From positions 1-64,000 of the forward strand of contig NW_027183595.1 of the NCBI RefSeq assembly GCF_041296385.1: a stretch of DNA of 64,000 bases, written 5' to 3'. The translations under genes were made by a program, and so were the position numbers. The stretch comes from Aphelocoma coerulescens (lineage: Eukaryota > Chordata > Aves > Passeriformes > Corvidae). Positions 53,101 through 62,860 of this stretch are shown here, piece by piece (the stretch's first letter is position 1; each line of letters begins with the position of its first letter). Under the pieces are notes generated by a model, which was not told the DNA's origin, made no database searches, and saw only the letters and a list, made by a program, of their open reading frames with translations.

Positions 53101-56100
53101 AAAATCTTTAAAGAACTTTTAAAAAGTCCCAAAAAATCCCTAAAAAAATTCCAAAAAAACTTCTAAAGAATCCCCAAAAAATCCCCCAAAATCCCCAAAA
53201 AATCAAAAGAAATGCCCAAAAATTCAAAAAAAAAATCCTAAAAAGCCCCAAAAAATCTCAAAAATATCCCCCCCCCCCAAAAAACCCCTAAAAAATCCTT
53301 AGGAGTCCCCAAAAATCCTGTAAAAAAATCCCTGAAAAACCTAAAAAGTCCCAAAAAATCCCAAAAAATCCCCCCCAAAACCTTTTTAAAACCCCAAAAA
53401 ACCCACCAAAAAACAATCCCAAAAAACGCTTTAAAAACCCCAAAAAATCCCAAAAAAACCCCCAAGAAATCCCCAAAAACTCCCCGAAAAATCCCCAAAA
53501 ACCCTCAAAAAACTCCCAAAAAAATCCCCCCAGTTTTTTTTTTTTAAAACCCCAAACAAAACCCCGAAAAACCATTAAAAAAATCCTAAAAAACCCCCCA
53601 AAACCCCCAATAAACTCCCCATGACCAAACCCGCCAGGAACAAACGCTCCGAAATTCCCGGACGAGACCCCCCAACATCGCGGAATTCCCGGACGAGACC
53701 CCCACAACATCGCGGAGTTCCCGGACGAGACCCCACATCGCGGAATTCCCGGACGAGACCCCACAACGCGGAGTTCCCAGACGAGACCCCCCAACATCGC
53801 GGAATTCCCGGACGAGACCCCCCACATCGCGGAGTTCCCGGACGAGACCCCACAACGCGGAATTCCCGGAAGACACCCCACATCGCGGAGTTCCCGGACG
53901 AAATCCCACATCGCGGAATTCCCGGAAGAGACCCCACATCGCGGAGTTCCCGGACGAAACCCCACATCGCGGAATTCCCGGACGAGACCCCACAACGCGG
54001 AATTTCCAGACGAGACCCCCACACCGCGGAGTTCCCGGACGAAACCCCACATCGCGGAATTCCCGGAAGAGACCCCACAACGCGGAATTCCCAGACGAGA
54101 CCCCACAACGCGGAATTCCCAGACGAGACCCCCAACATCGCAGAGTTCCCGGACGAGACCCCCCAACATCGCGGAATTCCCGGACGAGACCCCCCACATC
54201 GCGGAGTTCCCGGACGAGACCCCACAACGCGGAATTCCCGGAAGACACCCCACATCGCGGAGTTCCCGGACGAAATCCCACATCGCGGAATTCCCGGACG
54301 AGACCCCCAACATCGCGGAATTCCCGGACGAAACCCCAACATCGCAGAGTTCCCGGACGAGACCCCCCCCAACATCGCGGAATTCCCGGACGAGATCCCC
54401 CCACATCGCTGAGTTCCCGGACGAGACCCCACATCGCGGAATTCCCGGAAGAGACCCCCAACATCGCGGAATTCCCGGACGAGACCCCCCCCCACATCGC
54501 GGAGTTCCCGGACGAAATCCCACATCGCGGAATTCCCGGAAGAGACCCCACAACGCGGAATTCCCAGACGAGACCCCCAACACCGCGGAATTCCCGGAAG
54601 AGACCCCACATCGCGGAATTCCCGGACGAGACCCCCCCAACACCGCGGAGTTCCCAGACGAGACCCCACATCGCGGAGTTCCCGGACGAGACCCCACATC
54701 GCGGAATTCCCGGAAGAGACCCCACAACGCGGAATTCCCAGACGAGACCCCCAACACCGCAGAGTTCCCGGACGAGACCCCACAACGCGGAATTCCCGGA
54801 CGAGACCCCACAAAGCGGAATTCCCAGACGAGACCCCCAACATCGCGGAATTCCCGGACGAGACCCCCCACATCGCGGAGTTCCCGGACGAGACCCCACA
54901 TCGCGGAATTCCCAGACGAGACCCCCAAAACCGCGGAGTTCCCGGACGAGACCCCACAACGCGGAATTCCCGGAAGAGACCCCAGAACGCGGAATTCCCA
55001 GACGAGACCCCCAACATCGCGGAGTTCCCGGACGAGACCCCCCAACATCGCGGAATTCCCAGACGAGACCCCCAACACCGCGGAGTTCCCGGACGAGACC
55101 CCACAACGCGAATTCCCAGACGAGACCCCCCAACATCGCGGAATTCCCGGACGAAACCCCAACATCGCAGAGTTCCCGGACGAGATCCCCCCCAACACCG
55201 CGGAGTTCCCGGACGAGACCCCCCACATCGCGGAGTTCCCGGACGAGACCCCACATCGCGGAATTCCCGGACGAAATCCCACATCGCGGAATTCCCGGAA
55301 GAGACCCCACAACGCGGAATTCCCAGACGAGACCCCCAACACCGCGGAGTTCCCGGACGAGACCCCACAAAGCGGAATTCCCAGACGAGACCCCCAACAT
55401 CGCGGAATTCCCAGACGAGACCCCCCCAACATCGCGGAGTTCCCGGACGAGACCCCCCAACACCGCGGAGTTCCCGGACGAGACCCCACATGGCGGAGTT
55501 CCCGGACGAGACCCCACATCGCGGGGTTCCCGGACGAGACCCCCAAGGGGCGGCGCACCTGGAAGGCGACTTTGGAGCGCAGGCGGGCGCTGAGCTGGTG
55601 CACGACCTGGGCGTTGAGGCTGCCGCTGTTGTCCATGTCCCCCACCAGCACCGGGAAAGCCTGAAACGACCCCAAAATCCCCGGATTTGGGACCCCTCCC
55701 TTCCCCAAAAAAAACCCCCTCCCCATTCCCCCCCGAAAAATCCCCGAATCGCCGCGCCGTTCCCGCCGGAAATGGGGATTTCCGAAAGCTCCGAATTCCC
55801 AAAGATCGCTGGAATTGGGAATTACTCGAGGCAGCATAGAGCAATGAAAAGTCCAATTGTAAATTCTCGTAGTTTTCCCAAAATTCCCCAAAATTCCCCC
55901 AATTCCCCAAAATCCCAATTCCCAAAAGTCCCCAAAATCCCTGAAATCTCAATTCCCAAATTCCCCAAAATTCCCCCAAAATTTCCCCCAAATCCCAAAT
56001 TCCCCAAATCACCCAATCCCCAAAATTCCCTAAATTCCCCAAATTCCTACTCCTAAATTTCCCCAAAATCCCAAATTCCCCAAATCCCAAATCACCCAAT

Positions 56101-59100
56101 TCCCAAAATTCTCAAAAATCCCCAAATTCCCCGAATCACCCAATTCCCAAAATTCTCTCAGTTCCAATTCCCAAATCCCCAAATTCCCAAAAATCGCCGA
56201 AATCCCAAATTCCCCAAAATTTCCTCAAAATTTCCCCAAAATTCCCTAAATCCCAAATCCTCCAAAATTTCCCCAAATCCCCCAAAATCCCAAACCCCTC
56301 AAAATCCCCACAATTCCCAAAATCCCAAATTCCCAAAATTTCCCCAAAATTTCCCCAAAAGTCCCAAAATCCCAAATCCCCCAAAATTCCCAAAAATCCC
56401 CCAAAACCCCAAATCCCCCAAAATCCCGAATTCCCCAAATTCCCCAATTCCCTCAATTCCAATTCCCAAAATTCCAAAAAACCCCCAAAAGTCCCAAAAT
56501 CCCAAATCCCCCAAAACTCCCCCAAATTTCCCCAAAAGTCCCAAAATCCCAAATCCCCCAGAATTCCCCCAAGTCCCCCAAATTCCCAAAGATCCCAAAT
56601 TCCCAAAATTCCCCAATTCTCTCAATTCCAATTCCCAAAATTCCGAAAAATCCCCACAATCCCCAAAACCCCAAATTCCCCAAAATTTCCCCAAAATTTC
56701 CCCAAAATTCCCAAAGATCCCAAAATCCCAAAATTCCCCAATTCCAATTCCCAAAATTCAAAAAAATCCCCAAAAGTCCCAAAATCCCAAATCCCCCAAA
56801 ATTCCCAAAAATCCCCCAAAACCCCAAATCCCCCAAAATCCCGAATTCCCCAAATTCCCCAATTCCCTCAATTCCAATTCCCAAAATTCCAAAAAACCCC
56901 CAAAAGTCCCAAAATCCCAAATCCCCCAAAACTCCCCCAAATTTCCCCAAAAGTCCCAAAATCCCAAATCCCCCAGAATTCCCCCAAGTCCCCCAAATTC
57001 CCAAAGATCCCAAATTCCCAAAATTCCCCAATTCCCTCAATTCCAATTCCCAAAATTCCGAAAAATCCCCACAATCCCCAAAACCCCAAATTCCCCAAAA
57101 TTTCCCCAAAATTTCCCCAAAATTCCCAAAGATCCCAAAATCCCAAAATTCCCCAATTCCAATTCCCAAAATTCCAAAAAATCCCCAAAAGTCCCAAAAT
57201 CCCAAATTCCCCAAAATTCCCAAAACCCCAAATCCCCCAAAATTCCCAAAAATCCCCCAACCCCCCCCAAACCCCCTTTATCCCCACCCACCCCCCAAAT
57301 TCCCACCCCAAACCCCCAAATCCACCCCAAAATTCCCGAAAATCCCCCAAAATTCCCGAAATTCCGAGGATTTGGGGCGGCCTCACCTCGGTGGGGCTCA
57401 GGTGCTTCGTTCCCACGTAGGTGGCCCCAAAGTGATAATTGGACTCGCCCAAGGTGCTCAGGGCCACCGTGTGGTTCACCTGGAGGGCGGGAAGAGGGTC
57501 AAGAACATCCCAAAATTCCCAAAAAATCCCCAAAATTCCCGAAATTCCCGAAAAAATCCGGCTGGGAATGGGTAAAGAAAGCCTATCTCAAAAAAACCCC
57601 AAAAATGGCTCAAAATGGGTCAAAAATGGTCCAAAATGGCTCAAAAACTCACCTGGAGGACAGGAAGAGGGTCAAGAACATCCCAAAATTCCTAAAAATT
57701 CCCAAAATTCCCCAAAATTCCCGAAATTCCCGAAAAATCCGGCTGGGAATGGGTAAAGAAAGCCTATCTCAAAAAAACCCCAAAAATGGCTCAAAATGGG
57801 TCAAAAATGGTCCAAAATGGCTCAAAAACTCACCTGGAGGACAGGAAGAGGGTCAAGAACATCCCAAAATTCCTAAAAATTCCCAAAATTCCCCAAAATT
57901 CCCGAAATTCCCGAAAAATCCGGCTGGGAATGGGTAAAGCAAGCCTATCTCAAAAAAACCCCAAAAATGGCTCAAAATGGGTCAAAAATGGTCCAAAAAT
58001 GGCTCAAAAACTCACCTGGAGGACAGGAAGAGGGTCAAGAACATCCCAAAATTCCCAAAAATCCCCAAAATTCCCAAAACTCCCGAAAAAATCCGACTGG
58101 GAATGGGTAAAGAAACCCCATCCCAAAAAAAACCAAAAAAGGGCCCAAAATGGCTCAAAAATGGCTCAAAAACTCACCTGGAGGACAGGAAGAGGGTCAA
58201 GAACATCCCAAAATTCCCAAAAATTCCCCAAAATTCCCGAAATTCCCAAAAAATCCGGCTGGGAATGGGTAAAGAAAGCCCAACCCAAAAAAAACCCCAA
58301 AAAGGCCAAAAATGGCCCAAAAAGGGTTCAAAATGGCCCAAAAATGGCTCAAAAACTCACCTGGAGAACAGGAAGAGGGTCAAGAGCATCCCAAAATTCC
58401 TAAAAATTCCCAAAAATTCCCAAAAGTTCCCAAAATTCCCGAAAAAATCCAGCTGGGAATGGGGAAAGAAAGCCCATCCCAAAAAAACCCCAAAAAGGCC
58501 AAAAATGGCTCAAAAATGGGTCAAAAATGGCTCAAAAGCTCCCAAAAACTCACCTGGAGAAGGGGAAGAGGGTCAGGAGGTTTCCAAAATTCCCAAAAAT
58601 CCCAAAATTCCCGAAAAAATCCGGCTGGGAATGGGTAAAGAAACCCCATCCCAAAAAAACCCCAAAAAGGCCAAAAATGGCTCAAAAATGGCTCAAAAAT
58701 GGGTCAAAAAAGGCTCAAAAACTCACCTGGAGGACAGGAAGAGGATCAAGAACATCCCAAAATTCCTAAAAATTCCCAAAAATCCCCAAAATTCCCGAAA
58801 TTCCCAAAAAAATCCGGCTGGGAATGGGTAAAGAAAGCCCATCCCAAAAAAACCCCAAAAAGGCCAAAAATGGCTCAAAAATGGCCCAAAATGGCCCAAA
58901 AATGGCTCAAAAACTCACCTGGAGAAGGGGAAGAGGATCAAGAGCATCCCAAAAATCCCAAAATTCCCAAAATTCCCGAAAAAATCCTGCTGGGAATGGG
59001 GAAAGTCCCTCCCAAAAAAAACCAAAAAAGGGCCCAAAATGGCTCAAAAATGGCCCAAAAAGACCCAAAAATGGGTCAAAAACTCACCTGGAGAAGGGAA

Positions 59101-62100
59101 AAAAGGTCAGGAGGGTCCCAAAATTCCCCAAAATCCCAAAAAATCCCAAAATTCCCAAAAAAATCTGGCTGGGAATGGCCCCTGAACCCCCCCAGAACCC
59201 CAAAATCTCCAAAATTCCCCAAAATCCCCCCAATTCCCCCCAAAATCCCACCTGGAAATGGCTCCTGCCCCTCCCAAAAGTCCCAAAAACCCCCAAAATT
59301 GCCCCAAAATCCACCTGGAAATGGCTCCTGCCCCTCCCAAAATTCCCAAAATTGCCCAAAATTGCCCAAAAAACCCCAAATTTCCCCCAAAATCGCACCT
59401 GGAAATGGCTCCTGCCCCTCCCAAAATTCTCAAAATCCCCCAAAATTGCCCAAAATTCCCCCAAATCCCCCCAAAATCCACCTGGAAATGGCTCCTGCCC
59501 CTCCAAAAATTCCCCAAAATCCCCCAAATTCCCCCCAAAATCGCACCTGGAAATGGCTCCTGACCCTCCCAAAATTCCCAAAATCCCCCAAAATTGCCCA
59601 AATTCGCCCCAAAATCCCACCTGGAAGTGGTTGCTGAGCCCCCCAGACGCCCCAAAATCCCCCCAAAATTGCCCAAATTTCCCCAAATTCCCCCCAAAAT
59701 CGCACCTGGAAATGGCTCCTGCCCCTCCCCAAATTCCCCAAATCCCCCAAATTTGCCCAAAATCCCCCGAATTCACCCCAAAATCGCACCTGGAAGTGGT
59801 TGCTGAGCCCTTTGTTCACCGTCAGCTTCACCCCCTCCATCTGCACCGGGAACAGCTCTGGGGCCAAAAACGGGGAATTTGGGACATTTTGGGGAGAAAA
59901 CCCCAAATTTGGGGGGTTTTGGGAGAGTTTAGGGGGGATTTTGGGGCAAAACCCCCAAATTTGGGGGATTTTGGGGGAGAAAACCCCGAATTTTGGGGCA
60001 TTTTGGGGGGGATTTGGGGGGAAAAAAACCCAAATTTGGGGGATTTTGGGGGGATTTTGGGGGAATGTGGGGGGATTTTGGGGAGAAAACCCCAATTTTG
60101 GGGGATTTTGGGGGGAATTTGGGGGGATTTTGGGGGAGAAAACCCCAAATTTGGGGGGTTTTGGGGGGAATTTGGGGGGATTTGGGGTTTTTGGGGGGAT
60201 TTTGGGGAGAAAACCCTAAATTTGGGAGGTTTTGGGGGGATTTTGGGGGAATTTGGGGGGATTTTGGGGGAGAAAACCCCAAATTTGGGGGATTTTGGGG
60301 GGGACTTGGGGGAGAAAATCCCAATTTTGGGGGATTTGGGGGGGGATTTGGGCGGATTTTGGGGTTTTGGGGGGGATTTTGAGGGAGAAAACCCCAAATT
60401 TGGGGGGTTTTAGGAGGGATTTGGGGGAAATTTGGGGGGGTTTTGGGGAGAAAACCCCAAATTTGGGGGATTTTGGGGGGGATTTGGGGGGATTTTGGGG
60501 AGAAAACCCCAAATTTGGGGGATTTTGGGGGAGAAAACCCCAAATTTGGGAGTTTTGAGGGAATTTCGGGGAGTTTAGGGGGGATTTGGGGTCTTTGGGG
60601 GGGATTTTGGGGGAAAAACCCCAAATTTGAGGGATTTGGGGGAATTTGGGGGTCCCTGAAAGGATTTGGAGCAAAACCCCCAAATTTGGGGGGTTTGGGG
60701 TCTTTTTTGGGCGTTTTTTGGGGTCATTTTTGGGGTTTTTTGGGGTTTTTTTCAGGAGATTTTGGGCACTTTTGGGGATCATTTTTTGGGGCATTTTTGG
60801 GGTTTGTTGGGGTCATTTTTGAGGGTTTGGGGGGACCTTTTTGGGGCCATTTTTGGGGATTTTTGGGGTCATTTTGGGGGTTTTGGGGTGGTTTTGGGGG
60901 GTCTTTATGGGGTCATTTTTGGGCGTCAGTTTGAGGATTTTTGGGGTCATTTTTGGGGGATTTTTTGGGTCTTTTTGGGAGTTTTTGGGGGTCCCGTGGG
61001 GGGGTTGGTTTGGGGTCATTTTTGGGGGTTTTTGGGGGTCCCGTGGGGGGGTTGGTTTGGGGTCATTTTTGGGGGTTTTTGGGGTCATTTTTTGGGGGTT
61101 TTTTTGGGTCATTTTTGGGCGTAATTTTGAGGACTTTTGGGGTCATTTTTGGGGTTTTTTTGGGGTCATTTTTGAGGGTTTTTGGGGATCTTTTTGGGGT
61201 CATTTTTGGGCTCCCGTTGAGGATTTTTCAGGGTCATTTTTGGGGATTTTTTGGGTCTTCTGGGGAGTTTTTGGGGGTATTTTTGGGGCTTTTTTGGGCG
61301 TCATCTTGAGGATTTTTGGGGCCATTTTTGGGGGTTTTTGGGGGTCTTTTTTGGGGTCATTTTTGAGGCTTTTTTGGGCTTTTTGGAAGTTTTTGAGGTC
61401 ATTTTTGGGGTCATTTTTGCAGGTTTTTGGGGATCTTTTTGGGGTCATTTTTGGGGTCACCTCGAGAATTTTTCAGGGTCATTTTTGGGAGTTTTTTTGG
61501 GGTCTTTTTGGGAATTTTTGGGGGTCCCATGGGGGGGTTTTTGGAGTCATTTTTGGGGTCTTCACGGGAGTTTTTGGGGCTCCCGTGGGGTCATTTTTGG
61601 GGTCATTTGGGGTGGCTTTGGGGGTCATTTTTGGGGGTTTTTTGGGGTCATTTTTGGGGTTATTTTTGGGGTCATTTTTGGGCTCGTCGTGAGGATTTTT
61701 GGGGTCATTTTTGGGAGTGTTTTTGGGGTCTTTTCGGGAGTTTTTGGGGGTCATTTTGGGGGGGTTTTGAGGTCATTTTTGGGGTCATTTCTGCGGGTTT
61801 TCGGAGTCATTTTTGGGGCCATCTTGACGACTTTTGGGGTCATTGTTGAGGCTTTTTTGGGGTCTTTTTGGGGGGTTTTGAGGTCATTTTTTGGGATCAT
61901 TTTTGGGGTCATTTCTGCGGGTTTTGGGGACCTTTTGGGGTCATTTTTGGGCTGATTTTAGGGGGTTTTGGGGGTCATTTTGGGGTGATTTGGGGGTCAT
62001 TTTTTGGGGGGGAGGGGCGGGGGGGGTCTCACCTTTACAGCGCCTGTGACACTCCTCGAAGGCCCCCGGGTTGGGCAGGGGGTCCCCGCCGGGCTCGGGG

Positions 62101-62247
62101 GGTCGTGGGGGGAGGGGCGCCCCTCCCCCCCCCAAACCGCTGACGGGGGGGGGACCCCCAAAACCTGGGGGGGGCACCGGGAGCAGCGGGGGGGGGGGGC
62201 GCGGAAGGAGGGGGCGGGGGGGACCCGGCGGCCCAAACGTTGCCCAT
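40987..62247 (-). CDS. TOMM40: TOMM40, channel subunit of the mitochondrial outer-membrane TOM complex
   Basis: Tom40 is the beta-barrel pore through which nuclear-encoded proteins enter mitochondria. Nine coding exons are present: 62247-62033, 59857-59790, 57479-57387, 55660-55559, 52529-52424, 49090-48968, 47506-47430, 43061-42959 and 41126-40987. The Porin_3 barrel is nearly identical to the mammalian protein. Examples are [107 protein letters not shown] and the end [16 protein letters not shown]. The length is about 341 residues against 361 in human; the N-terminal proline-rich tail accounts for the difference. One extra base in the first coding exon breaks the frame in this sequence. Confidence 0.97.
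41140..41760 (-). repeat. TOMM40 last intron, CCCTCCCCCACCTTGGGATC minisatellite
   Basis: A regular 20-bp unit CCCTCCCCCACCTTGGGATC (variants TTGAG, CTGGG) is repeated about 30 times. Confidence 0.92.
41761..42945 (-). repeat. TOMM40 last intron, CATTTTTGGGGCTCCCCTCC minisatellite
   Basis: Units of about 37-40 bp contain TTTTTGGGGCTCCCCTCCCC and CCATTTCCCCCCC. The block reaches to the preceding exon. Confidence 0.92.
42959..43061 (-). CDS. TOMM40: TOMM40 coding exon 8
   Basis: It encodes [20 protein letters not shown] and then [22 protein letters not shown] acceptor and a GTGAGG donor flank it; it ends in phase 1. Confidence 0.97.
43090..45705. repeat. TOMM40 intron, CCCCATTTTTTACTGATTTT minisatellite
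   Basis: Units of about 20-27 bp are built of TTTTTTACTGATTTTTCCCC and TTTTTTAGCGATTTTTCCCC. On the + strand, antisense to the gene, each pair reads like a branch point, pyrimidine tract and AG. Confidence 0.9.
45706..47425. repeat. TOMM40 intron, GGGGTGGTTTTTGGGGT minisatellite
   Basis: G/T units (GGTTTTTGGGGTGGTTTT, GTCATTTTTGGGGTAG) follow with an abrupt composition change at about 45706 and run up to exon 7. Confidence 0.9.
47430..47506 (-). CDS. TOMM40: TOMM40 coding exon 7
   Basis: It encodes [20 protein letters not shown] and RASEQ, matching mammalian [27 protein letters not shown] acceptor and a GTACC donor flank it; it ends in phase 0. Confidence 0.96.
47515..48960. repeat. TOMM40 intron, GGTTTTTGGGGTCCCCGGGG minisatellite
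   Basis: Units of about 28-30 bp alternate TTTTTGGGGTCCCCGGGG with GGGTCCCCGAGCACGATTTT. The left ~200 bp are GGGGGATTTGGGGGCATTTT units. Confidence 0.9.
48968..49090 (-). CDS. TOMM40: TOMM40 coding exon 6
   Basis: It encodes [20 protein letters not shown], then [20 protein letters not shown]. It is phase 1 on both sides. Its acceptor and first ~14 bases seed the neighbouring array. Confidence 0.97.
49091..50835 (-). repeat. TOMM40 intron, array of nineteen copies of the exon 6 acceptor
   Basis: Units of about 75-105 bp each contain, on the - strand, CCATTTCCAG followed by GGATCCTGGTGG, which is the exon 6 acceptor and first exon bases. The rest is GGACCTTCCCAAATCCCC and AATTTTCC filler. 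I count 19 copies between 49160 and 50815, a few with one-base changes in the junction. Confidence 0.93.
50840..52420 (-). repeat. TOMM40 intron, array of eight copies of the exon 5 donor
   Basis: On the - strand, eight units contain GGGAACCCCGACATCCTGCT followed by GGGATCGGGTGAGG. That is the last ~28 bases of exon 5 and its donor. They lie near 50945, 51168, 51314, 51550, 51766, 51897, 52072 and 52248. Between them are GGGGACCCCAAAAATC units. Confidence 0.93.
52424..52529 (-). CDS. TOMM40: TOMM40 coding exon 5
   Basis: It encodes [20 protein letters not shown], then [22 protein letters not shown] acceptor and a GTGAGG donor flank it; it ends in phase 1. Confidence 0.97.
52545..53625. repeat. 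TOMM40 intron, A-rich CCCCAAAAAATCCC degenerate repeat
   Basis: A-runs alternate with CCC in loosely repeated 10-14-bp units, less regular than other arrays in the window. No exon is visible. Confidence 0.75.
53640..55550. repeat. TOMM40 intron, 28-31-bp GGAATTCCCGGACGAGACCC minisatellite
   Basis: About 64 head-to-tail units of CGCGGAATTCCCGGACGAGA plus CCCCACAT, with AA/AG and CATCG/CAACG variants. Some ten units carry TTCCCGGAA. There are no unique spacers between units. Confidence 0.95.
55559..55660 (-). CDS. TOMM40: TOMM40 coding exon 4
   Basis: It encodes [20 protein letters not shown] and [14 protein letters not shown]. It is phase 0 on both sides. The donor is GTGCGC. Confidence 0.97.
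55661..55850 (-). other. Non-repetitive part of the TOMM40 intron
   Basis: This 190-bp stretch beside exon 4 is largely free of tandem repeat. Nothing conserved was recognised in it. Confidence 0.5.
55851..57365. repeat. TOMM40 intron, CCCAAAATTCCCCAAATTCC repeat with a 560-bp duplication
   Basis: C/A units fill the intron. A larger block is duplicated: the sequence from about 56410 to 56760 recurs at about 56830 to 57180 with few changes. Confidence 0.85.
57387..57479 (-). CDS. TOMM40: TOMM40 coding exon 3
   Basis: It encodes [20 protein letters not shown] and [11 protein letters not shown]. It is phase 0 on both sides. The acceptor is CCTCCAG and the donor GTGAGG. Confidence 0.97.
57485..59130 (-). 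repeat. TOMM40 intron, nine tandem recursive-splice-like units
   Basis: Units of about 165-190 bp each contain, on the - strand, TTCTTGACCCTCTTCCTGTC followed by CTCCAG|GTGAGTTTTTG. This is a branch-point-like word and pyrimidine tract, then an acceptor joined directly to a consensus donor. The junctions lie near 57652, 57832, 58014, 58178, 58361, 58552, 58726, 58919 and 59089. The real exon 3 acceptor at 57480 has the same upstream sequence. The rest of each unit is GAGCCATTTTTGG and GGAATTTTGGG filler. Confidence 0.93.
59165..59789 (-). repeat. TOMM40 intron, array of seven copies of the exon 2 donor
   Basis: On the - strand, units of 60-90 bp contain CATTTCCAG|GTGCGATTTTGG or a variant, copies of the exon 2 end and donor (CACTTCCAG|GTGCG). 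The copy at about 59617-59645 still keeps GCTCAGCAACCACTTCCAG, the last 19 bases of the real exon. Confidence 0.9.
59790..59857 (-). CDS. TOMM40: TOMM40 coding exon 2
   Basis: It encodes [20 protein letters not shown] and FQ, joined to exon 1 across a split GAG codon. The donor is GTGCG. Confidence 0.97.
59875..60690. repeat. TOMM40 intron, AAAACCCCAAATTTGGGGGA minisatellite
   Basis: Units of about 45-70 bp contain GGGAGAAAACCCCAAATTTG and GGGGGATTTTGGG. Most units hold the palindrome CCCCAAATTTGGGG or a close form of it. Confidence 0.88.
60691..62010. repeat. TOMM40 intron, GGGGTCATTTTTGGGG minisatellite
   Basis: Units of TTTTTGGGGTCATTTTTGGG fill the intron up to the first coding exon. 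Confidence 0.9.
62033..62247 (-). CDS. TOMM40: TOMM40 first coding exon, with a one-base frame break
   Basis: The start [15 protein letters not shown] matches mammalian MGNVLAASSPP. The conserved end [16 protein letters not shown] is read one base out of step, so the exon carries one base too many (or two too few) between the two. The 12-G run at 62188-62199 (+ strand) is the likeliest place and points to a homopolymer error. The exon itself starts at 62260 after a T-run acceptor ending GCAG, which puts the ATG in exon 2 of the transcript. Confidence 0.9.
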
Positions 62248-62529
62248 GGTGGGGGAGGGGCTGCAAAAAAAAAAAAACAAAAAACCCCAGGGAGTCAGAC
62301 CCCAAAATCCCCTCAAATCCCCCCAAAATCCCCGCAGCGATTCCGCCGCCCCGAACCCCCCCGATTTCCCCCCCCCCCCCCCCCAAATCTTCCTCCCCGA
62401 ACGACCCCGCCCGGCTCACCCCGGGGTGAGCTCGACCTCCCCCCAAAACGCCCCGAAATGCCCCAAAATCGCCCCAAAATGCCCCAAAATCCGCCCCCGC
62501 CCCCCCCCCTCCCCTCACGCCGCACTCAC

Positions 62530-62620
62530 GCGGCCGCGGCCGGAGAGCGCCGAGCGCTGGCCACGCCCCCCCGCGCTCCCATTGGCCGCCGCCTCCCGCC
62601 CGCGCGCTGCCATTGGCTGA
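62530..62620 (-). other. TOMM40: Probable non-coding first exon of TOMM40
   Basis: A perfect donor CCGC|GTGAGT on the - strand at 62530/62529 lies upstream of the T-rich acceptor at 62261. The 5' end is not visible and the right boundary is an estimate. Confidence 0.5.
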
Positions 62621-62835
62621 GCCCACCTTGGTCCCGCCCCCGCGCTCTCCCCATTGGCTGCCGCCTCACGGCCTAGTTCCCGTCCCGCCTTCCGGGGTCA
62701 GGGGCGAGTGAAACCCCGCCTATCTCGTGACGTGTCGCTCTGTGATTGGATAATGTGCGCGATGGCGTCTCCCTCCGGGCGCTCCCATTGGCTGAGGCCG
62801 CGCGGGGGCCGCGCCACCATAGAGGCGCCAAGGGC
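62560..62835 (-). promoter_or_regulatory. TOMM40: TOMM40 CpG-island promoter with five inverted CCAAT boxes
   Basis: ATTGG (CCAAT on the - strand) occurs at 62581, 62612, 62653, 62745 and 62787. They sit in a CpG-rich, non-repetitive stretch with GC boxes and no TATA box. Multiple NF-Y sites are typical of housekeeping mitochondrial genes. Confidence 0.7.
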
Positions 62836-62860
62836 GCGCGGGGAGGAGCGGCCGCTCAGG

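Noticed and set aside
53640..55550. CRISPR-like array of ~29-bp repeats
   Set aside because: Units are directly adjacent with no unique spacers, the genome is vertebrate, and the block lies in a TOMM40 intron. It is a minisatellite.
62260..62290. Processed-gene insertion suggested by an A-rich run beside the TOMM40 start
   Set aside because: Read on the sense strand it is a T-rich polypyrimidine tract ending in GCAG, a normal acceptor, and the gene has introns.
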